From NCBI RefSeq assembly GCF_040560245.1, contig NZ_JAKMWP010000004.1: a DNA stretch of 64,000 nt; one strand, 5' to 3'. This document shows positions 1 to 6,931 of this stretch, in pieces; the stretch's first letter is position 1, and every line of letters begins with the position of its first letter. The DNA comes from Morganella sibonii. GTDB lineage: Bacteria; Pseudomonadota; Gammaproteobacteria; Enterobacterales; Enterobacteriaceae. The position numbers and the translations under genes were made by a program. The notes under the pieces are model-generated. The model did no database searches, was not told the origin of the DNA, and worked only from the letters and a program-made list of their open reading frames with translations.

Positions 1-233
1 ACCGTATCCTGGCGAGTGCCGCTTATAACGCAGGCCCGAACCGGGTAACCCGCTGGCTGAGTAACAGCGGCGGACGGCTGGATGCGGTTGCCTTCGTGGA
101 AACCATTCCGTTTGCGGAAACCCGGGGTTATGTGAAGAATGTGCTGGCGTTTGATGTCTTTTATCAGAACTTCCTGAAAGGGCAGCGCCCGGCGGATGTA
201 CTGACCCCTTCTGAACAATCCATGCGTTACTGA
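1..233 (+). CDS. slt: Soluble lytic murein transglycosylase, C-terminal fragment
   Basis: This is the 3' end of a gene that begins before the window; the first complete codon is at position 3 and TGA is at 231-233, leaving 76 residues. The translation starts RILASAAYNAG and continues through ETRGYVKNVLAFD, which closely matches the end of the catalytic domain of E. coli Slt70, a periplasmic enzyme that cleaves peptidoglycan glycan strands to 1,6-anhydromuropeptides. The catalytic glutamate lies upstream of the window. As in E. coli, trpR follows immediately, which supports the call. Family assignment is by recognition of the conserved C-terminus. Confidence 0.9.
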   Translation, partial: RILASAAYNAGPNRVTRWLSNSGGRLDAVAFVETIPFAETRGYVKNVLAFDVFYQNFLKGQRPADVLTPSEQSMRY

Positions 234-294
234 TAGTCCCTTTCCGGCCCGGTTCAGCAGAAGACAGCTGCACCGGGCTTGTGTTATTCTGGTT

Positions 295-312
295 GTACTA
301 GTTAACGGGTAC
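295..312 (+). promoter_or_regulatory. trp operator upstream of trpR
   Basis: GTACTAGTTAACGGGTAC is a near-perfect palindrome, with only positions 5-6 and 13-14 breaking symmetry. It matches the core ACTAGTTAAC-type operator bound by the tryptophan repressor in E. coli. It lies 31 bp before the trpR start, where E. coli trpR carries its autoregulatory operator. TrpR autorepression is therefore expected; binding is inferred. Confidence 0.8.
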
Positions 313-343
313 TTTTTGTACTCCCGATCCTATAGGGTGACAC

Positions 344-649
344 ATGACAACAGACCAACTTCAGGACAGTGACTGGCAGCGCTTTGTCAGCCTGCTGCGC
401 AACGCCTATTCACAGGATATTGAATCCCATCTTTTTCAGCTGCTGTTTACCCCTGATGAGCGCACGGCACTCGGAACACGCGTGCGGATCGTCGAGGAAC
501 TCCTGCGCGGTAAGATGAGCCAGCGTGAACTGAAAAGTGAGCTGGGCGTCGGGATCGCAACCATCACCCGCGGCTCCAACAGCCTGAAATATGCCCCGGA
601 AGCGGTAAAAGCCTGGCTGGAGCAGGAGTTGCTCTCCGGTAAAAAATAG
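344..649 (+). CDS. trpR: Trp operon repressor TrpR
   Basis: A 101-residue protein of the TrpR family (E. coli 108). It is a dimeric, all-helical DNA-binding protein that binds L-tryptophan as corepressor and shuts off trp, aroH and its own transcription. The helix-turn-helix is visible at about residues 59-82 (SQRELKSELGVGIATITRGS). The start ATG follows GGGTGACAC, and the upstream palindrome at 295-312 is a trp operator, implying autoregulation. Location directly after slt is conserved in enterobacteria. The C-terminus ends a few residues earlier than in E. coli. Assignment is secure. Confidence 0.95.
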   Translation: MTTDQLQDSDWQRFVSLLRNAYSQDIESHLFQLLFTPDERTALGTRVRIVEELLRGKMSQRELKSELGVGIATITRGSNSLKYAPEAVKAWLEQELLSGKK

Positions 650-650
650 T

Positions 651-1514
651 TCAGGTATGCTGCCGCCGGTAAGCGGTCAGAGAAACGCCGGTCTCCCGTC
701 TGAAATAGCGGCACAGGTAAGACGGATCATTAAAATGCAGCTTATCTGCGATCTGTTCCGCAGAGAGCGTGCTGTAACGCAGCAGTGTTTTGATCTCCGG
801 AACAACCCGGCGGTTGATCAGCGATTTGGGCGAATGATTAAAAAACGTTTTAGTCAGTTGTGACAGATAAAACGGCGTGATATTTAACTGCCGCGCATAG
901 AACTGCACATCCCGGTGCTCCCGGCTGTGGCGGCAGATAAGTTCCCAGAACTGCCAGCACAGTGTCTCTTTTCTGCTGTATTTCTGTGTGGCGGCAAGGG
1001 CATCCGGCGGCATTCTTTCCGCTATCCGCAAAAACAGATTCTGTAAATGATTACGCTGCATGATATGCCGGTAAACCGGGCTGTTGCGGGTGATGTCATG
1101 CATTTGTGCCAGCCACATCGACAGCAGCGGTTTTTCTGCCGGTAACGGAATACAGCGCGGATATTCATGCAGAAACAGAAACAGCGGGTTAGGCAGAACA
1201 TAGGCGATTTCGGCTGAAAAGGTCGCCGGGATCAGACAGTAAAATACCCGGAAACCCCGTGAGCGTTTTTTCAGCAGTGCAATCGTGTCTTCCGCCAGCA
1301 CCAGAATATCCCCCGCCCTCACGGCATGAGATTTAAAATTCAGTGTCATATTCGCGTATCCCGCCCGGCAGATCAGCAGGGCAAGATAGGCGCTGCCGAA
1401 CGTCAGTGGTACTCCGCCGTGATCCGCCAGTGTGCTCTCTCCTGTCAGCAGTGTGTCTGTTTCTTCTGTTAATACCGGAACCAGCTCTGTCAGTTCACTG
1501 TCATGAGTTGTCAT
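651..1514 (-). CDS. AraC-family transcriptional regulator
   Basis: A 287-residue regulator with an AraC-type C-terminal DNA-binding domain of two helix-turn-helix units. The second HTH is around residues 240-285 and contains SAEQIADKLHFNDPSYLCRYF. The N-terminal about 150 residues look like a cupin-type ligand-binding or dimerisation domain, but the ligand cannot be read from the sequence. I chose ATG at 1514 because AGGA at 1523-1526 (reverse strand) sits 8 nt upstream; the ATG at 1523 has no usable ribosome site. The gene is convergent with trpR, with its stop 1 bp past the trpR stop, and divergent from the acetyltransferase at 1684. E. coli has no gene here, so this pair is an insertion between trpR and yjjX. 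Target genes are unknown; the neighbouring acetyltransferase is one candidate. Confidence 0.85.
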   Translation of the reverse strand: MTTHDSELTELVPVLTEETDTLLTGESTLADHGGVPLTFGSAYLALLICRAGYANMTLNFKSHAVRAGDILVLAEDTIALLKKRSRGFRVFYCLIPATFSAEIAYVLPNPLFLFLHEYPRCIPLPAEKPLLSMWLAQMHDITRNSPVYRHIMQRNHLQNLFLRIAERMPPDALAATQKYSRKETLCWQFWELICRHSREHRDVQFYARQLNITPFYLSQLTKTFFNHSPKSLINRRVVPEIKTLLRYSTLSAEQIADKLHFNDPSYLCRYFRRETGVSLTAYRRQHT

Positions 1515-1565
1515 TTTTGCCATCCTGAAACAGATATAAGCGGAAATTTATCACAATAGTTTTCA

Positions 1566-1583
1566 AAAGTACCGAAAGTACGG
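1566..1583. promoter_or_regulatory. 9-bp tandem direct repeat between divergent genes
   Basis: AAAGTACCG is followed immediately by AAAGTACGG, eight of nine bases identical, in the 169-bp gap between the AraC-type regulator and the GNAT gene. AraC-family proteins often bind direct repeats in such gaps, so this is a candidate operator. The functional reading is inference only. Confidence 0.3.
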
Positions 1584-1683
1584 AGGTTTGTTGCTTACCG
1601 GATAACCACCGCCGGTTTACACTGCCTGCCATCACAGAGAGAGCCGGTATGGCTGAATGTATAACTGAAGTAAGGTAAGCAGT

Positions 1684-2226
1684 ATGAAATTAGAAACAGA
1701 ACGTATGATTTTGCGCCCGTGGGCAGAAACCGATGCGGCAGATTTATATGAAGTGGCAAAAGATGACCGGGTCGGCCCGATAGCAGGCTGGCCGCCGCAC
1801 AGCTGCGTTGCGGAAAGTGCGGATATTATCCGTACCGTCTTTAACCTTGATGAGGTTTATGCCACTGAACTGAAGGATAGCGGACGGGCGGTGGGATGCA
1901 CCGGGATTCTGATCGGTGAAAACAGCAACTTTGATATCAGTCAGCGGGAAGGTGAAATCGCCTACTGGATTGGTGTGCCGTACTGGGGGCAGGGGCTGAT
2001 TCCGGAAGCGGTCAGAGAGGTGATGCGCCATGCATTTGAAACGCTGGAGCTGGATGCGCTGTGGTGCGGTTATTTTGAAAACAATGAACAGTCGCATCGT
2101 GCGCAGGCTAAATGCGGATTCCGTCATCATCATACGGAAGAAAATAAATTCAATCAGTTCCTGAATGATTACCGGACTGAACATATCAGCCGTATTACGC
2201 GGGAAGAGTGGCTGGCACAGCAGTAA
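1684..2226 (+). CDS. GNAT-family N-acetyltransferase (RimJ/RimL-like)
   Basis: A 180-residue protein that opens with the typical RimJ/RimL-type strand LETERMILRPW and carries the acetyl-CoA-binding loop region at about residues 100-120 (YWIGVPYWGQGLIPEAVREV). It probably transfers an acetyl group from acetyl-CoA to an amine; the substrate (protein N-terminus or small molecule) cannot be deduced. AAGGTAAG precedes the ATG at good spacing. It is divergent from the AraC-type gene and convergent with yjjX. It has no counterpart at this site in E. coli. The family is certain, the specific role unknown. Confidence 0.85.
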   Translation: MKLETERMILRPWAETDAADLYEVAKDDRVGPIAGWPPHSCVAESADIIRTVFNLDEVYATELKDSGRAVGCTGILIGENSNFDISQREGEIAYWIGVPYWGQGLIPEAVREVMRHAFETLELDALWCGYFENNEQSHRAQAKCGFRHHHTEENKFNQFLNDYRTEHISRITREEWLAQQ

Positions 2227-2243
2227 CGGTGCCGGAAAGGTCA

Positions 2244-2267
2244 CCGGGCCGGTTATCACCGGTCCGG
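2244..2267 (+). terminator. Possible terminator after the GNAT gene
   Basis: A 10-bp hairpin (left arm 2244-2253, TATC loop, right arm 2258-2267, one G-T pair) followed by TTATT lies between the convergent GNAT and yjjX genes. The U-tract is weak, so the function is tentative. Confidence 0.45.
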
Positions 2268-2276
2268 TTATTCAGA

Positions 2277-2813
2277 TCAGGATTCTTTGGTATTCAGGGA
2301 TTTATAAATCTCATGCTGAATAGGCACCAGCGCCAGGATAATCGCCTGCTCATAGACACTGGTCCGGGTCAGCGCACCGCCGGTGAAGAAACCGATCGCC
2401 CCGCCTTTTTGTCTGATATCTTCGACCCCGGTCAGGTCAGCCATTTCATCACCCAGCTCACGGCCTTCGCGTATCCCCGCGAGAATTTTTTCCGGCAGCA
2501 TCAGACTGGCGGAACGGGATTCCCCGCGCAGCTGGCGGTGTTCAATCACAATCCAGGCAAACGTCATATCGCCTTCAATACCCGCCTCAACACCAACCCA
2601 GAAATCTGCTTCCGGTCTGACCTGACGGGCGGCATTGACGCGCTGGCGGGCGCCGGTACGGGTTTCGGTATTCCCGATTGGCTGCTGCGGCACACTGCTG
2701 TCCACATTCACATCTTCAATATCAAAATTGCCGTTACCCAGTACCACTTCAAAAGCGGAACGGATAGCCTGAATTTTGGCCGGATTAGTCGTCGCTGCGA
2801 TAATATGAAACAT
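2277..2813 (-). CDS. yjjX: Inosine/xanthosine triphosphatase (non-canonical NTPase)
   Basis: A 178-residue homologue of E. coli YjjX (170 residues). It hydrolyses ITP/XTP and oxidised purine nucleotides, keeping damaged nucleotides out of RNA and DNA. Family landmarks are the N-terminal ATTNPAKIQAI nucleotide-binding loop, ETRTGARQRVNAAR near residue 50, and ADFWVGVEAGIEGD near residue 70. In E. coli yjjX lies between trpR and gpmB; here the order is the same but two genes are inserted on the trpR side. The protein ends a few residues longer than in E. coli. Assignment is by recognisable full-length similarity. Confidence 0.92.
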   Translation of the reverse strand: MFHIIAATTNPAKIQAIRSAFEVVLGNGNFDIEDVNVDSSVPQQPIGNTETRTGARQRVNAARQVRPEADFWVGVEAGIEGDMTFAWIVIEHRQLRGESRSASLMLPEKILAGIREGRELGDEMADLTGVEDIRQKGGAIGFFTGGALTRTSVYEQAIILALVPIQHEIYKSLNTKES

Positions 2814-3000
2814 GATAATTAACTATCCACGTAATTTTGTTTGCCGCAGTATAGCGAATATTGACGGCTTTCCGCAGATTTTTTTAGATGCGGCTGCGCG
2901 GTGAAATTGTTTCAGGGAAAAGCGTGATCCCGGGAATGTTTTTACGGTATGGTAGCGGGGTAATCAAACTTTCACACAGTAAAAGCAGAGATTGATAGTT

Positions 3001-3648
3001 ATGTCACAGGTATTTCTTGTCCGTCACGGTGAAACTGAATGGAACGTTCAGCGCCGTATCCAGGGTCATTCTGACAGTCCGTTAACCCAAAGTGGTATCG
3101 ATCAGGCGAAGCAGGTTGCCGCGCGTCTGAAAAATGAAGGTATCACCCACATTATCGCCAGTGATCTGGGCCGAACACAACAGACCGCAAAACTGATTGC
3201 GGATGCCTGCGGCTGTGAGGTGATTGCTGACCCGCGTCTGCGTGAGCTCAATATGGGCGTGCTGGAAAAACGTCAGATTCATACCCTGACCGCAGAAGAA
3301 GAGAGCTGGCGTAAAAGTCTGCTTAACGGTGCGGAAGACGGGCGTATTCCGGAAGGTGAGTCTCTCGCGGAGCTGGAAAGCCGGATGCGGGCAGCGCTGG
3401 AAAGTACGCTGGATCTGCCGGAAGGCAGTAAAGTCCTGCTGGTCAGTCACGGTATTGCGCTGGGATGCCTGATTGGCTCTGTGCTCGGATTACCGGCTTA
3501 TGCGGAACGCCGCCTGCGTCTGCGTAACTGCTCGTTATCCGTTCTGGAGTATCAGGAAAGCCCGTGGCTGGCGGATGGCTGGGTGGTTGAAACGGCCGGT
3601 GATACGACTCATCTGAGCCTGCCGTCGCTGGATGAAGTGCAGCGCTGA
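3001..3648 (+). CDS. gpmB: Phosphoglycerate mutase-like histidine phosphatase GpmB
   Basis: A 215-residue member of the histidine phosphatase superfamily, the same length as E. coli GpmB. The catalytic motif VRHGETEWN puts the phospho-accepting histidine at residue 9, and the second histidine is in VSHGIALG near residue 150. It is named as a phosphoglycerate mutase, but some GpmB proteins act mainly as phosphatases, so glycolytic function is uncertain. I used ATG at 3001 because it gives the E. coli N-terminus; an in-frame TTG at 2992 adds three unsupported residues. A GCAGAG ribosome site precedes it. Confidence 0.93.
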   Translation: MSQVFLVRHGETEWNVQRRIQGHSDSPLTQSGIDQAKQVAARLKNEGITHIIASDLGRTQQTAKLIADACGCEVIADPRLRELNMGVLEKRQIHTLTAEEESWRKSLLNGAEDGRIPEGESLAELESRMRAALESTLDLPEGSKVLLVSHGIALGCLIGSVLGLPAYAERRLRLRNCSLSVLEYQESPWLADGWVVETAGDTTHLSLPSLDEVQR

Positions 3649-3666
3649 GTGATTCGGTGATATCAG

Positions 3667-3707
3667 ACACCGCCGGGTGAACAAGACACCACCGGCGGCG
3701 GTGTTTG
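3667..3707 (+). terminator. Rho-independent terminator of gpmB
   Basis: The arms ACACCGCCG (3667-3675) and CGGCGGTGT (3696-3704), with further nested pairing inside, are followed by TTTGTT. It sits between the convergent genes gpmB and rob. Confidence 0.6.
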
Positions 3708-3721
3708 TTCTGCGGGAGTCG

Positions 3722-4642
3722 TTACTGCGGGTCACGTCTGACAGGAATATAGTATTTAAATTCCGCGATATGATGGCGCGGATCGGATTCATCCACATCT
3801 GCCACATCCGGATAACGGATGTCAGTCCCTTTTCTCAGCTTGTAACATTCAATGTCGTAGCCGCGACGGCGGGTGATCCCCAGGTGCGGTACACACTGAC
3901 CGTAAATGGTGAACAGAAATTCCTGCATCGCCCCGCGGTAAGGAACACCGCTGAAGGTAAAGCAGAGATATTCCCCGCCCGGCATTTCTATTTCACGGAC
4001 ATTTTCTTCCGTGGTGAACGCGGCAAACTCGCTCTCAACAGCGGTGGTATAAGTAACCGTCTGCTCATCTTCCTTATCCGGGTTACGCGTTGTGCTGTAC
4101 AGCCCGTAAACATAATCCGGAATGGTTTTCGCCACGGAAATATGATGCAGCCAGAATTCCTGACGCATATGCGTACAGGCGGTTGCCCAGTCCTCCAGAC
4201 GGTGTGAGCAACTGTGTTCAATACCGCTTACGGTACGTGCCGGCAGTGTGACAAACTCGTGTTCAGGCAGCGGTGTGTCATCCAGCCGGATGGCAGAGCA
4301 AATACCGTCAGAGCACCATTCGTCAAGACGGCGGTACAGTGCCGGTGTTTTATTAAACTGTTTCTTGAATGCGCGGGTAAAGGTTTGCTGAGAGTCAAAA
4401 CGATACTGTAGTGCAATATCTAAAATAGGACGGGCTGTCAGCCGCAGTGCAATGGCTGCGCGTGACAACCGGCGGGCCCGGATGTATGCGCCGATGGCTT
4501 CACCGGTGACGTCCTTGAACATACGTTGTAAATGCCACTTGGAGTAGCCTGCCTTCGCAGCGACGTTATCGAGGGAAAGTGGCTGATCTAAATGCTCATC
4601 TAACCAACGGAGTAAATCACGAATGATGTTGGTCTGATCCAT
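3722..4642 (-). CDS. rob: Right origin-binding protein Rob (AraC/XylS regulator)
   Basis: A 306-residue protein (E. coli Rob 289). The N-terminal AraC/XylS DNA-binding domain, residues 1-115, is almost identical to E. coli, including LDNVAAKAGYSKWHLQRMF and LDIALQYRFDSQQTFTRAF. The C-terminal part is a GyrI-like small-molecule-binding domain and diverges more. Rob activates the mar/sox/rob regulon, including tolC and efflux genes, in response to bile salts and fatty acids. tolC is also in this window at 54135. GGGAG precedes the start ATG. In this species Rob could be a relevant intrinsic regulator of drug tolerance; that part is inference. Confidence 0.93.
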   Translation of the reverse strand: MDQTNIIRDLLRWLDEHLDQPLSLDNVAAKAGYSKWHLQRMFKDVTGEAIGAYIRARRLSRAAIALRLTARPILDIALQYRFDSQQTFTRAFKKQFNKTPALYRRLDEWCSDGICSAIRLDDTPLPEHEFVTLPARTVSGIEHSCSHRLEDWATACTHMRQEFWLHHISVAKTIPDYVYGLYSTTRNPDKEDEQTVTYTTAVESEFAAFTTEENVREIEMPGGEYLCFTFSGVPYRGAMQEFLFTIYGQCVPHLGITRRRGYDIECYKLRKGTDIRYPDVADVDESDPRHHIAEFKYYIPVRRDPQ

Positions 4643-4853
4643 ACATCTCCCTTATTGGATTGATGAAGTTCTGAAAGAGATATAACGAATTTATATTCTA
4701 ACTTGAGTGATTATCAACGAGATAATCATTTACCAATTCTTACTTTTGGCCGGAAAAAATGTTTTAAGAACAGGGCGACTATCATAAACTGGTAACATGG
4801 ATTATCTTTAAAATCATACAATTTTCAAATGGTTTTCTTGGGCTATTAAGATT

Positions 4854-5345
4854 ATGAATCAGACTCGCCAGTCTATACTGGGAATTATTACAGCTATTTC
4901 ATTGAGTTCGTTATCCTTTTTGAGCCATGCTGAAGAAGTAGGCTCTGTGGACACCGTATTCAAAATTTTGGGGCCGGACCACAAAATTGTGGTGGAAGCC
5001 TTTGATGATCCTGATGTGGAAAATGTCACCTGTTATCTGAGCCGGGCAAAAACCGGCGGGATAAAAGGCGGGCTTGGTCTGGCGGAAGATACCTCTGATG
5101 CCGCGATTTCCTGTCAGCAGGTCGGGCCGGTCACGGTCAGTGACAAAGTGAAAAAAGGCCGCAAAGATAAAGGTCAGGTGGTATTCCAGAAACGGACATC
5201 TATGGTATTCAAGAAGTTACAGGTGGTTCGTTTCTATGACGAGAAACGTCACGCGCTGATTTATCTGACCTATTCAGATAAAGTGGTCGACGGTTCACCG
5301 AAGAATGCCCTGAGTGCGGTACCGATTATGCCGTGGACAAAGTAA
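4854..5345 (+). CDS. creA: CreA periplasmic protein, orphaned from creBCD
   Basis: A 163-residue protein (E. coli CreA 157). A signal peptide ends at about Ala26 (SHA-EE). The mature part is highly conserved, with VDTVFKILGPDHKIVVEAFDD and SRAKTGGIKGGLGLAEDTSD. Its molecular function is not established. In E. coli creA starts the creABCD operon; here it is followed directly by arcA on the other strand, so the CreBC two-component system and CreD are missing at this locus. The ribosome site is weak. Identity is secure, the role is not. Confidence 0.93.
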   Translation: MNQTRQSILGIITAISLSSLSFLSHAEEVGSVDTVFKILGPDHKIVVEAFDDPDVENVTCYLSRAKTGGIKGGLGLAEDTSDAAISCQQVGPVTVSDKVKKGRKDKGQVVFQKRTSMVFKKLQVVRFYDEKRHALIYLTYSDKVVDGSPKNALSAVPIMPWTK

Positions 5346-5360
5346 GCGGATAGCAGGATC

Positions 5361-5393
5361 AAAAAATCCCCGGTGACGCTGAGCGGCACCGGG
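5361..5393 (-). terminator. Terminator of arcA
   Basis: Read on the minus strand, CCCGGTG...CACCGGG forms a stem followed by a run of six T just 3' of the arcA stop. The run of A at 5361-5366 on the plus strand gives this polarity. Confidence 0.7.
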
Positions 5394-5423
5394 AATATCG
5401 TATGATGTTACCGCAGCGGAAGA

Positions 5424-6140
5424 TTACTCTTCGAGGTCGCCGCAGAACCGGTAACCTTCGCCGTGAATGGTGGCGATGATTTCCGGGGTATCCGGTGTGG
5501 ACTCGAAATGCTTGCGGATACGGCGGATGGTGACATCCACAGTACGGTCATGCGGTTTCAGTTCACGGCCGGTCATTTTCTTCAGCAGTTCAGCACGGGT
5601 CTGAATCTTGCCCGGATTCTCACAGAAATGCAGCATTGCACGGAATTCACTGCGCGGCAGTTTGTACTGCTCGCCGGTTGGTCCGATTAATGAGCGGCTG
5701 TTGATATCCAGTTCCCAGCCGTTGAACTTGTAACTTTCCACACTGCGGCGCTCTTCGCTGCCACCGGCCAGATTCATGGTCCGTGACAGTAAGTTACGCG
5801 CGCGGATAGTCAGTTCACGCGGGTTAAACGGCTTGGTGATATAGTCATCAGCACCGATTTCCAGACCGAGGATTTTATCCACTTCATTATCACGGCCGGT
5901 TAAGAACATCAGTGCCACATTTGCCTGTTCGCGGAGCTCACGCGCCAGCAACAGACCATTTTTTCCCGGGAGGTTGATGTCCATGATAACCAAATTGATA
6001 TCATGGTCTGACAGTACGTTATGCATCTCTGCACCGTCAGTGGCTTCATGTACCACGTAACCCTCTGCTTCAAAAATACTTTTCAGCGTGTTACGTGTGA
6101 CGATCTCATCTTCAACAATTAAAATATGCGGGGTTTGCAT
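5424..6140 (-). CDS. arcA: Aerobic respiration control response regulator ArcA
   Basis: A 238-residue OmpR/PhoB-type response regulator, the same length as E. coli ArcA. The receiver domain carries the acidic pair E10/D11, the phospho-acceptor D54 (VIMDINLPG) and the conserved lysine in ADDYITKPFNPREL. The winged-helix output domain covers about residues 135-235. Phosphorylated by the membrane kinase ArcB under low oxygen, it represses respiratory genes. A perfect FNR box lies about 245 bp upstream, matching known FNR control of arcA in E. coli. The upstream region is long and AT-rich. Confidence 0.97.
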   Translation of the reverse strand: MQTPHILIVEDEIVTRNTLKSIFEAEGYVVHEATDGAEMHNVLSDHDINLVIMDINLPGKNGLLLARELREQANVALMFLTGRDNEVDKILGLEIGADDYITKPFNPRELTIRARNLLSRTMNLAGGSEERRSVESYKFNGWELDINSRSLIGPTGEQYKLPRSEFRAMLHFCENPGKIQTRAELLKKMTGRELKPHDRTVDVTIRRIRKHFESTPDTPEIIATIHGEGYRFCGDLEE

Positions 6141-6706
6141 AGTCGCTACCTAAATTACTTAGAATAATAAGAAATCTGATTATCTGTCCGTGTAACCTGT
6201 ACCGGTATCGTTGTGGTTATGTCCGGCACATCACCACGAACAGAAAAAAATCTTGTTCAGACCGCATTTTAACAATCACTCAATTCAAAAAGTAAAGAAT
6301 TGAAACGATTCGTACCAATATTAGTCTATTAACACCAATATAACAGCAACCCAATCATTTACCATCCGGAAATCTAACCTTTGTTGATACATATCAAAAT
6401 CAATTGTAGCACGTTAACACTATTTTCAATTGTTAATTGCGGGTTTTAATGATTGTCAAATAAATAGAGCTACAATGTTAAGCATTATATCTGACTTGTC
6501 TGATTATTGTACATTTTTTTGCCGGATAAACCGTGAAAAACGTAACTTGCACGATAAAAGTGAAAAAATACAGAAATTCAGAGTTCTGTAAAATTAAATG
6601 CCGGTTGATGAGGCGATACCCGCGTTAATTTACCGTCATTTCTTTTTATTCTGATATGTGATCAGCTTCAAACTGTCTGATTCTGACGGTAAATATGAAG
6701 AATAAT
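6141..6706. other. AT-rich intergenic region between arcA and the thr operon
   Basis: About 570 bp without a supportable protein gene. It must hold the arcA promoters and leader on the minus strand and the upstream part of the thr promoter region. Apart from the FNR box at 6384-6397 I see only AT-rich sequence with no convincing small RNA signature, although one cannot be excluded. Confidence 0.6.
6384..6397 (-). promoter_or_regulatory. FNR box upstream of arcA
   Basis: TTGATACATATCAA matches the FNR consensus TTGAT-N4-ATCAA in every defined base and is fully palindromic. FNR activates arcA in E. coli during anaerobic growth, and this site is positioned upstream of the divergently oriented arcA. 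Binding is inferred from the consensus match. Confidence 0.75.
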
Positions 6707-6735
6707 TTGACATCACACGGCCTTTCCTTTAACCG
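6707..6735 (+). promoter_or_regulatory. Candidate thr operon promoter
   Basis: A perfect -35 TTGACA (6707-6712) is followed after 17 bp by the weaker -10 TAACCG (6730-6735), about 38 bp before the thrL start. The local sequence around TTTAACC resembles the E. coli thr promoter region. The -10 assignment is uncertain. Confidence 0.5.
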
Positions 6736-6773
6736 TAATAGGGTTAACCAGATAAATGACAGACAGGAACTCC

Positions 6774-6845
6774 ATGCGTAATCACAGCCTGACCATGATT
6801 ATTATTACGACCACCACCACCATTACCACCGGCGGTGCGGGCTGA
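6774..6845 (+). CDS. thrL: thr operon leader peptide ThrL
   Basis: A 23-codon leader reading MRNHSLTMIII followed by TTTTTITTGGAG and a TGA stop, preceded by the ribosome site AGGAAC. It holds eight threonine and four isoleucine codons, the two amino acids whose charged tRNAs control the operon. When either is scarce the ribosome stalls on these codons and prevents formation of the terminator at 6864-6902. E. coli ThrL has 21 residues with the same logic. It is too short for ordinary gene finders. Position directly before the attenuator and thrA makes the call firm. Confidence 0.93.
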   Translation: MRNHSLTMIIITTTTTITTGGAG

Positions 6846-6863
6846 CGCATATCTGAAATCACG

Positions 6864-6902
6864 AAAAAAGCCCGCACAATTGACTGTGCGGGCTTTTTTT
6901 TT
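6864..6902 (+). terminator. Attenuator terminator of the thr operon
   Basis: A 9-bp GC-rich stem, GCCCGCACA (6870-6878) with TGTGCGGGC (6885-6893), is followed by nine T and preceded by six A. It lies 24 bp after the thrL stop, before thrA, as expected of a translation-coupled attenuator. Confidence 0.92.
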
Positions 6903-6931
6903 GGACTAAAAATGGCAGGAGCAGGTAACAC

